The notes beneath the pieces are model-generated. The model did no database searches. It was not told where the DNA came from and saw only the letters and a list, made by a program, of their open reading frames with translations. Below, piece by piece: positions 1-5,096 of a stretch of DNA of 9,223 nucleotides. The stretch's first letter is position 1. Each line of letters begins with the position of its first letter. The stretch is from Bacillota bacterium (GTDB lineage: Bacteria; Bacillota_I; Bacilli_A; RF39; UBA660). The stretch is taken from assembly GCA_023391185.1 (NCBI GenBank), contig JAEWBI010000022.1, positions 1 to 9,223 on the forward strand, given 5' to 3'. Both the position numbers and the translations under genes were made by a program.

Positions 1-53
1 ATTATTATTTGCATTTAAATGTTGGCGATAAACTTTATTTTTCAAAGGACTAA
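1..53 (+). CDS. 3' end of an unidentified upstream gene (partial)
   Basis: Reading from base 3, the frame gives YYLHLNVGDKLYFSKD followed by a TAA stop at 51-53. Only 16 complete codons are visible, so no family can be named. The frame is preferred over the other two because its stop falls exactly in the loop of the terminator hairpin at 44-62, the same arrangement seen at the ends of the genes stopping at 3384 and 4639. The other two forward frames stop earlier (at 18 and 30) and would leave an unusually long 3' tail. The call rests on this context, not on homology. Confidence 0.45.
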   Translation, partial: YYLHLNVGDKLYFSKD

Positions 54-62
54 GTCCTTTTT
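44..62 (+). terminator. Intrinsic terminator of the upstream gene
   Basis: AAAGGAC (44-50) pairs perfectly with GTCCTTT (54-60) across a three-base loop TAA, and the 3' arm runs into a five-T tract (58-62). The loop is the stop codon of the preceding frame. The stem is short (7 bp), so strength is uncertain. Confidence 0.6.
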
Positions 63-115
63 AAGTGAACAATAGGTGAAAGGTAATTTATTACTTTTTT
101 TTTATGGGCATATCA

Positions 116-124
116 TGATATAAT
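116..124 (+). promoter_or_regulatory. Extended -10 promoter of the cysteine desulfurase operon
   Basis: TG-A-TATAAT matches a sigma-A extended -10 (TATAAT at 119-124). No good -35 hexamer is seen at normal spacing; that area is a run of nine T (95-103). Expected transcription start is near 131, giving a leader of about 19 nt before the ATG at 150. Confidence 0.65.
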
Positions 125-149
125 TAATTATGAGGATTAAGGTGATAAA

Positions 150-1274
150 ATGATTTATTTAGATTATTCAGCAAGTACTCCTGTTAATAAAGAAGTTCTT
201 GATAGCTTTAGTAAAGCTTGTTTAGATTTTCCAGGAAACTCTAATTCTCTACATATGCTTGGAGTAAAAGCAAATGAATTAGTAGAAATGGCTACTAAAC
301 AAATTGCTAATATTTTAAAAGTAAATCCAAAAGAAATTATATATACTAGTGGATCAAGCGAATCAAACAATCTAGCTATAAAAGGCATTTGTAATAAATA
401 TAAAAACAGAGGTAAACATATTATAACAACGCAATATGAACATTCTTCTGTATATGGTCCAATTGGTTATCTTCAAACACAAGGTTATGAAGTAGATTTT
501 GTTAATTCTAACGATGATGGAACAGTTGATTTAAATCATTTGAAATTGCTTATGAGAGACGATACCATTCTTGTTAGTGTTAATGCAATAAATAGTGAAA
601 TTGGTATTATACAGCCTATAAATGAGATTGGTAATATAGTTCATAAGTATTCTAAATGCTTTTATCATGTTGATATTACTCAGGCAGTTGGTAAAATAAA
701 CATAGACTTATCTAATATTGATTTAGCATCTTTTTCAGCCCATAAGTTTTTTGGACTTAAAGGAATAGGTGTTTTAATTAAGAAAGAAAAGATAATTTTA
801 GATCCTCTTATCCATGGTGGTAAAAGCACGACTATTTTTAGAAGTGGTACACCAGCTCATCCATTAATAGTATCTATTTCTAAGGCTTTAAGAATAGCAG
901 TAGAAGACATTGATGTTAAATATAATTATGTAACTGAGTTAAATAATGCCATTAAAAATGGTCTTACGAAATACTCTGATGTATATATAAATAGTAATGA
1001 TAAGTGTTTACCTCATGTATTAAATATTAGTGTAGTAGGAATTAAACCAGAAACATTCTTACATGCTCTTGAAAAACATGAAGTATATATTTCTACTCAA
1101 ACAGCGTGTTCTTCTGAAAAAAATCTATCTCAAAGTGTTTTAGTACTTACTAATGATGAAAATAGGGCAAATTCAAGCTTAAGAATAAGCTTATCTTATA
1201 TAACTACTAAAGAAGAAGTCTCTAAATTCTTAGAAATATTTGATGAATGTTATAAGGAATTAAAATTAAAATAA
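150..1274 (+). CDS. Cysteine desulfurase (NifS/IscS-like, PLP-dependent)
   Basis: A class V aminotransferase-fold enzyme that takes sulfur from L-cysteine as an enzyme persulfide, releasing alanine, for Fe-S clusters or tRNA/thiamine thiolation in the cytosol. At 374 aa it has the full family length. Landmarks are the N-terminal LDYSASTP motif, TSGSSESNN (cofactor phosphate region), His98 in the YEHSS motif, NSEIG, Asp175 and Gln178 in HVDITQ, the PLP Schiff-base Lys199 in SFSAHK, and catalytic Cys320 in TACSSEKN. The C-terminal SLRISL-(x)2-ITT segment is also typical. The ATG at 150 follows AAGGTGA (139-145). It heads an operon, and the next gene overlaps its stop. No IscU/SufU or ThiI scaffold or partner is visible, so the sulfur acceptor is unknown. 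The ACSSEKN context fits the ThiI-partner type of Firmicute desulfurases, but that assignment is an inference. Confidence 0.93.
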   Translation: MIYLDYSASTPVNKEVLDSFSKACLDFPGNSNSLHMLGVKANELVEMATKQIANILKVNPKEIIYTSGSSESNNLAIKGICNKYKNRGKHIITTQYEHSSVYGPIGYLQTQGYEVDFVNSNDDGTVDLNHLKLLMRDDTILVSVNAINSEIGIIQPINEIGNIVHKYSKCFYHVDITQAVGKINIDLSNIDLASFSAHKFFGLKGIGVLIKKEKIILDPLIHGGKSTTIFRSGTPAHPLIVSISKALRIAVEDIDVKYNYVTELNNAIKNGLTKYSDVYINSNDKCLPHVLNISVVGIKPETFLHALEKHEVYISTQTACSSEKNLSQSVLVLTNDENRANSSLRISLSYITTKEEVSKFLEIFDECYKELKLK

Positions 1275-1888
1275 TGAAAATAATAAGTCCTATAATAGGT
1301 GAACTTGAAGAAAAGGAATTAGTAATTACAGATAAGAAAATAAGTGGTATTTTTAATAATGAAGAAGTGAAAACATTAAAATATCGTTTTTTAGAGTTTA
1401 ATGAGTGTATTTTTAATAAATTAACGATTAATAATTTAAATATGGCAAAAACTACATTTGTAGATATTAAATTTATTAATTGTGATTTATCAAATGCAAT
1501 ATTAGATTCTTCTACATTTGTGCGTGTTACTTTTGAAGAATGCAAATTAATTGGCACGGATTTAAGTAGTTCGTCATTTAAAGATGTGCAGTTTAATAAT
1601 TGTAAAATTAATTATTCTAATTTTTCCGATAGTAAAATACAAAATGTTATATTTAAGGAAATAGATGCTGGTAATAGTAGTTTCATAAATGTTAAATTTA
1701 AAGATGTTATTTTTGATACATGCAAATTAGAAGAAATAGAATTTCTAAATACAAATTTAAGCAATATAGATTTTTCTAGTTCTACTATAGATGGTATTGT
1801 AGTTAATATGGCATTATTAAAAGGCTGTGTGGTAAATACATACCAAGCAGTTGAATTGTCAAGGTTACTTGGCTTAAAAATAAAATAG
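1274..1888 (+). CDS. Pentapeptide-repeat protein
   Basis: A 204-aa protein. Residues about 40-180 are tandem pentapeptides of the A(D/N)Lxx type, seen as ...FINCDLSNA..., FEECKLIGTDL, FNNCKI and FDTCKL. The family folds as a right-handed four-sided beta-helix. Cysteines at 70, 90, 110 and 150 lie exactly 20 residues (one full coil) apart, so they should stack on one inner face. The C-terminal VNTYQAVELSRLLGLKIK is a tail common in Firmicute pentapeptide proteins, probably a closing helix. There is no signal peptide or membrane segment, so it is likely cytosolic. Its ATG overlaps the desulfurase stop (TAATG). The only purine-rich site, AAGGA at 1254-1258, is rather far upstream, so translation is probably coupled. 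The function is unknown: Qnr/MfpA-like gyrase protection is one known role of the fold, but nothing here supports it specifically. Confidence 0.85.
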   Translation: MKIISPIIGELEEKELVITDKKISGIFNNEEVKTLKYRFLEFNECIFNKLTINNLNMAKTTFVDIKFINCDLSNAILDSSTFVRVTFEECKLIGTDLSSSSFKDVQFNNCKINYSNFSDSKIQNVIFKEIDAGNSSFINVKFKDVIFDTCKLEEIEFLNTNLSNIDFSSSTIDGIVVNMALLKGCVVNTYQAVELSRLLGLKIK

Positions 1889-1892
1889 GTGG
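1887..1892 (+). promoter_or_regulatory. Ribosome binding site that fixes the thioredoxin start
   Basis: AGGTGG overlaps the TAG stop of the pentapeptide gene (1886-1888) and sits five bases before the ATG at 1898. It argues against the in-frame GTG at 1889, which lies inside the SD itself. Confidence 0.7.
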
Positions 1893-1897
1893 TATAT

Positions 1898-2164
1898 ATG
1901 AATATAGTGAAAATAGGGGCAATGTGGTGTCCAGGGTGTCTAGTTATGCATAAAACATGGGCCCAAATTGAAAAAGAATATCCAGATATAGAAATAAAAG
2001 CTTATGATTTAGATATGGATAGTGAAGATGTAGAAAAATATGATGTTGGAACTACACTTCCTGTAATAATTTTCTATAAAGAAAATGTTGAATATAAAAG
2101 ATTAGTTGGAGAAAAAAAATACGAAGATATAAATGAAGTTATTCTGGAAATGAGGAATAATTAA
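1898..2164 (+). CDS. Small cytosolic thioredoxin-family protein (WCPGC active site)
   Basis: An 88-aa thioredoxin-fold protein, shorter than classical thioredoxin (about 105 aa). The redox site is Cys11-Pro-Gly-Cys14, preceded by Trp10. The cis-proline loop is at TTLP (Pro55), followed by a typical beta strand, VIIFYK. It has no signal peptide or membrane segment, so it should work in the cytosol. The start at 1898 is chosen from the SD at 1887-1892. Its stop overlaps the ATG of the next gene (TAATG), which encodes a membrane electron conduit, so the likely role is reducing that conduit from the inside, as thioredoxin does for DsbD/CcdA. The CPGC dipeptide differs from the CGPC of general thioredoxins, consistent with a dedicated partner. 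An A8 run (2112-2119) near the 3' end is a possible slippage site. Confidence 0.85.
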   Translation: MNIVKIGAMWCPGCLVMHKTWAQIEKEYPDIEIKAYDLDMDSEDVEKYDVGTTLPVIIFYKENVEYKRLVGEKKYEDINEVILEMRNN

Positions 2165-3384
2165 TGGGAAAAATTTTAAAAGTAATATTCCTTTCTTTTA
2201 TATTATTTATAATTCCAACTTTAGTTAATGCTTCAGCTTTTGACTATAAAGATCAGGTTTATGATATAGTTGAAGAAAAAGAAAGTACAAAAGTAACTGT
2301 TTATCTTTTCTATAGTAGTACTTGTGTACATTGTAAAGCAGAAAATGCTTTTCTAAATGAACTTGCAAGTGAATATGGGGATACAATTGATATAAAAAGA
2401 TATGAAGTTACATCTAATGCAACAAATAGTAACTATATGCAGTTAGTAAAAGATAGAGTTGGCTCTACATCAACAGGTGTGCCTTTTACTGTTATTGGTC
2501 AAAAATATTATGTTGGATATAGTACAAGTATTGGTAAAACAATGAAAAATACTATTGATTCATACATTAAAAGCATTAATGGTGATTCTTCTAATGATGA
2601 TAAAGACGATAATAAAGAAGAAGTAATTGAAGAAGATAATAAAATTAATTTACCACTTCTAGGCGATGTAGATGCTAAACAAGTTTCTCTTCCACTAGTT
2701 GCTATGATATTAGGTACAATTGATGGTTTTAATCCTTGTGCTATGTGGATTTTACTGTTCCTAATAAACATGTTATTTAACATGAAGGATCGTAAAAAGA
2801 TGTGGATACTTGGTTTTACTTTCTTATTTACTTCAGCATTTGTTTATTTCTTAGCAATGCTAGGCCTTTCAGTAGTAATTGGTATGACAGCTGTAGTTTG
2901 GGTAAGAACGTTAATTGCTTTTGTAGCAATTATAGGTGGTATAGTTAACTTAAATAGTTATTTAAAAACACCAAAAGATGGTTGCCATGTTGTAGACGAA
3001 AAGAAACGCAAAAAATATTTTACAAAAATAAAGAAATTTACTTTAGAACAAAATATGGTATTATCCTTAATTGGTGTTATAACACTAGCAGCTAGTGTTA
3101 ATTTAGTAGAACTTGCTTGTTCAGCAGGCTTTCCTACAATATTTATATCTATGCTAGATTTAAATGGTATAAATGGTTTTGCTAGTATGCTTTACATATT
3201 ACTTTATATAGTATTTTTCCTAATAGATGACATAGTAATATTTATAATAGCTATGACAACATTTAAAGTTAGTGGTATCACTACTAAATATAATAGATTA
3301 TCACATTTGATAGGTGGTATTATTATGATTATTATAGGATTACTATTAGTACTTAAACCAGAATGGATTATGCTTAACTTTTAA
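2164..3384 (+). CDS. Extracytoplasmic thioredoxin fused to CcdA/DsbD-type transmembrane electron transporter
   Basis: A 406-aa protein. Residues 1-24 are a signal peptide ending ...TLVNASA. A thioredoxin-like domain (about 30-136) follows, with Cys54-Val-His-Cys57 and a cis-Pro in TGVPFTV. Next comes an Asp/Glu-rich linker (about 137-165). The CcdA/DsbD-beta-like domain (about 173-404) has six predicted helices. Its paired membrane cysteines are Cys192 (GFNPCAMW, helix 1) and Cys319 (ELACSAGFP, helix 4). Lys/Arg-rich loops (NMKDRKK; the segment around residues 270-292) fit a cytosolic location, which puts the thioredoxin domain outside. The expected route is cytosolic thioredoxin to the C192/C319 pair to the external CVHC site. 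The ATG overlaps the thioredoxin stop, with SD GAGGA at 2152-2156. The final client is not visible. Cytochrome c maturation is unlikely, since no haem genes or CxxCH motifs appear here. Confidence 0.88.
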   Translation: MGKILKVIFLSFILFIIPTLVNASAFDYKDQVYDIVEEKESTKVTVYLFYSSTCVHCKAENAFLNELASEYGDTIDIKRYEVTSNATNSNYMQLVKDRVGSTSTGVPFTVIGQKYYVGYSTSIGKTMKNTIDSYIKSINGDSSNDDKDDNKEEVIEEDNKINLPLLGDVDAKQVSLPLVAMILGTIDGFNPCAMWILLFLINMLFNMKDRKKMWILGFTFLFTSAFVYFLAMLGLSVVIGMTAVVWVRTLIAFVAIIGGIVNLNSYLKTPKDGCHVVDEKKRKKYFTKIKKFTLEQNMVLSLIGVITLAASVNLVELACSAGFPTIFISMLDLNGINGFASMLYILLYIVFFLIDDIVIFIIAMTTFKVSGITTKYNRLSHLIGGIIMIIIGLLLVLKPEWIMLNF

Positions 3385-3404
3385 AGTTAGGCATTTTTTT
3401 TATT
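3370..3404 (+). terminator. Strong intrinsic terminator of the desulfurase-thiol relay operon
   Basis: An 11-bp stem: ATGCTTAACTT (3370-3380) pairs with AAGTTAGGCAT (3384-3394) with a single T-G wobble, loop TTA, then a seven-T run (3394-3400). The TAA stop at 3382-3384 sits in the loop and its closing pair. Confidence 0.9.
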
Positions 3405-3412
3405 TAATTTAA

Positions 3413-3418
3413 TATAAT
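3413..3418 (+). promoter_or_regulatory. Possible -10 box for the symporter gene
   Basis: A perfect TATAAT lies 21 bases before the ATG at 3434. There is no upstream TG extension and no credible -35, because that stretch is the T tail of the terminator. If used, transcription would begin near 3425, inside the SD. Confidence 0.4.
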
Positions 3419-3433
3419 TATATAGGAGGTTAA

Positions 3434-4639
3434 ATGAAAAAAATATTTAAGAGTTATAGGTTTCCGATTATACTATTAATATCTATGATATTAGGTAGTA
3501 TTGTAGGAATATTTTTTCCAAATTCTGCCACTTATTTAAAACCATTTGGTGATATATTCTTAAACATGATGTTTACCATTGTGGTTCCGCTTGTATTTTT
3601 TACTATAGTTAGTAGTATAAGTAATATGAGTAGTATTAAAAAACTTAGTAAGATATTAAAAATTACTTTTCTTGTATTTATAATAACTGGTATAATTTCA
3701 ACGTTAGTAATGCTTGCTACAATGTTATTTATAGATCCTGTAGGTAATACATATATAGATTTAGTAGCAAGTGAAGTAGAAAGTATTAGTGTTCTAGATC
3801 AAATAGTTGCAGCTATTACTGTAACTGATTTTACTAGTTTACTTTCAAGAAGTCATATGCTTGCATTAATTATATTCTCTGTTATATTTGGTATATCTCT
3901 ATGTTTAATAGAGAAAAAAGAAAAGAAAGTTGGGCATATTTTTGAAGTAATATCAGATGCATTAATGAAATTTGTTAAAATAATTATGTATTATGCTCCA
4001 GTAGGTATATTTGCTTATTTTGCAGCTTTAGTATCTGAATTTGGCCCAGAACTTATTGGTAGTTATGCAAGAAGCATGATTTTATATTATGTACTTGCAG
4101 TTGTTTATTTCTTAATATTTTATACTGTATATGCTTATTTTAGTAGAGGAAAAGCAGGAGTGAAAAACTTTTACAAACATATCTTTCCTTCAGTAATAAC
4201 TAGTTTAGCTACTCAATCATCACTTGCTACTTTACCAACTAATTTAAATACAGCTAATAATATGAAAATAGATGAAGATGTAAGTAAAGTAACTCTTCCA
4301 ATAGGCGCAACAGTTCATATGGAAGGATCTTGTATGGGATCTATTCTAAAAATTGTTTTCTTATTTAGTATATTTAAATACGATTTTGTAGGTGTAGATA
4401 CTTATTTAATTGCTATTTTAATATCTGTACTTAGTGGTATAGTTATGTCAGGAATTCCAGGTGGTGGTTTAATAGGTGAAATGCTTATTGTATCACTTTA
4501 TGGTTTTCCACCAGAAGCTTTTGCTATAATAGCAACAATAGGATGGTTAATTGATCCTCCAGCAACACTACTTAATGTTACAGGTGATATATCATCTTCA
4601 ATGATTATAGATAAATATGTAAATCCAAAAGAAGCTTAG
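3434..4639 (+). CDS. Amino-acid:cation symporter of the SLC1/DAACS (GltPh-like) family
   Basis: A 401-aa inner-membrane secondary transporter; the length is normal for the family. Recognisable elements in order are N-terminal hydrophobic helices, hairpin-1 TQSSLATLP (from Gln261), the helix-7 motif PIGATVHMEGS, hairpin-2 SGIPGGGLIGE, and the helix-8 motif DPPATLLNVTGD. By alignment to GltPh, Asp394, Thr398 and Asn401 are kept (D374, T378, N381), but Arg397, which holds the side-chain carboxylate of aspartate or glutamate, is Ala377. The usual NMDG sodium-site motif reads H295-M-E297-G. A neutral or other non-acidic substrate is therefore favoured; cystine or serine/threonine import are candidates, and the ion used is uncertain. 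AGGAGGT (3424-3430) lies three bases before the ATG. It stands between two terminators, so it is a single-gene unit. Confidence 0.9.
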   Translation: MKKIFKSYRFPIILLISMILGSIVGIFFPNSATYLKPFGDIFLNMMFTIVVPLVFFTIVSSISNMSSIKKLSKILKITFLVFIITGIISTLVMLATMLFIDPVGNTYIDLVASEVESISVLDQIVAAITVTDFTSLLSRSHMLALIIFSVIFGISLCLIEKKEKKVGHIFEVISDALMKFVKIIMYYAPVGIFAYFAALVSEFGPELIGSYARSMILYYVLAVVYFLIFYTVYAYFSRGKAGVKNFYKHIFPSVITSLATQSSLATLPTNLNTANNMKIDEDVSKVTLPIGATVHMEGSCMGSILKIVFLFSIFKYDFVGVDTYLIAILISVLSGIVMSGIPGGGLIGEMLIVSLYGFPPEAFAIIATIGWLIDPPATLLNVTGDISSSMIIDKYVNPKEA

Positions 4640-4654
4640 GCTTCTTTTATTTTT
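4627..4654 (+). terminator. Intrinsic terminator of the symporter gene
   Basis: AAAAGAAGC (4627-4635) pairs perfectly with GCTTCTTTT (4640-4648) around a TTAG loop, followed by ATTTTT. The TAG stop (4637-4639) is entirely inside the loop. Confidence 0.9.
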
Positions 4655-4657
4655 AGT

Positions 4658-4684
4658 TTGAAAATAATATTTTTATGTTATAAT
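4658..4684 (+). promoter_or_regulatory. Promoter of the prepilin operon
   Basis: TTGAAA (4658-4663) and TATAAT (4679-4684) are separated by 15 bases. TG at 4676-4677 makes an extended -10. It starts four bases after the symporter terminator's T tract. The predicted transcription start (near 4691) coincides with the SD AGGTGA (4691-4696), so the leader would be only about 10 nt. Confidence 0.75.
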
Positions 4685-4700
4685 TATTCTAGGTGATAGT

Positions 4701-5096
4701 ATGAAAAATAAAGGATTCACGTTAGTCGAAGTTTTAGCAGTAATTACAATTATCGGATTACTTGCTTTAATAACGGTTCCAACAGTAGATTCAATTATAA
4801 AAAGAGGTAAAGAAGATGCATTTGTTGTTCAAAAAGAAGCTATATTATCAAGTTTAAAGAACTGGGCTGCTTCCAAAACATTAACTCTTCCAACAGTTAA
4901 TGGTGAAACATTAACAATAACAATAGGTGAGTTAAAAGTTGCGGGATTTTTAGAAGTCGAAACAAAAAATCCTATAAATGATTTATGTTTTAGTAATGAT
5001 ACTATCCTTGTTGTAACAAGAAAAAATAATAATTACACATATGCATTTCAAGATGAAAATAATATCGTATTTACCGAAACTTGTGAGGTAGGGTAA
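4701..5096 (+). CDS. Type IV prepilin (pilin-like protein)
   Basis: A 131-aa prepilin with a five-residue leader MKNKG cleaved before F (GFTLVE). After cleavage it shows Glu5, an unbroken hydrophobic helix, and Pro22 (LITVP), all classic type IV pilin marks. The rest is a small globular head with an N-terminal helix extension (IIKRGKEDAF...LKNWAAS). Cys96 and Cys128 bracket the C-terminal strands and may form the D-loop disulfide of pilins. It would be processed by a prepilin peptidase (not in this window), held in the membrane, and assembled into a pilus or pseudopilus. The AGGTGA SD is four bases upstream, and its stop overlaps the next gene (TAATG). The next gene's first 126 residues are a clear paralogue, so this is probably the partner or shaft subunit for that adhesin. 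A ComGC-like competence pseudopilin is an alternative, but the neighbourhood is not a com operon. Confidence 0.88.
   Translation: MKNKGFTLVEVLAVITIIGLLALITVPTVDSIIKRGKEDAFVVQKEAILSSLKNWAASKTLTLPTVNGETLTITIGELKVAGFLEVETKNPINDLCFSNDTILVVTRKNNNYTYAFQDENNIVFTETCEVG

Noticed and set aside
54..118. Riboswitch or T-box leader before the desulfurase
   Set aside because: The stretch lies upstream of the predicted promoter, holds only a terminator tail and AT-rich sequence, and has no conserved aptamer-like pattern.
1889..1897. GTG start for the small thioredoxin at 1889
   Set aside because: The GTG is inside the AGGTGG SD, and the ATG at 1898 has proper spacing.
2164..3384. Cytochrome c biogenesis role for the CcdA-like protein
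   Set aside because: No CxxCH haem sites or other cytochrome c maturation genes are seen in the window; general thiol reduction fits better.
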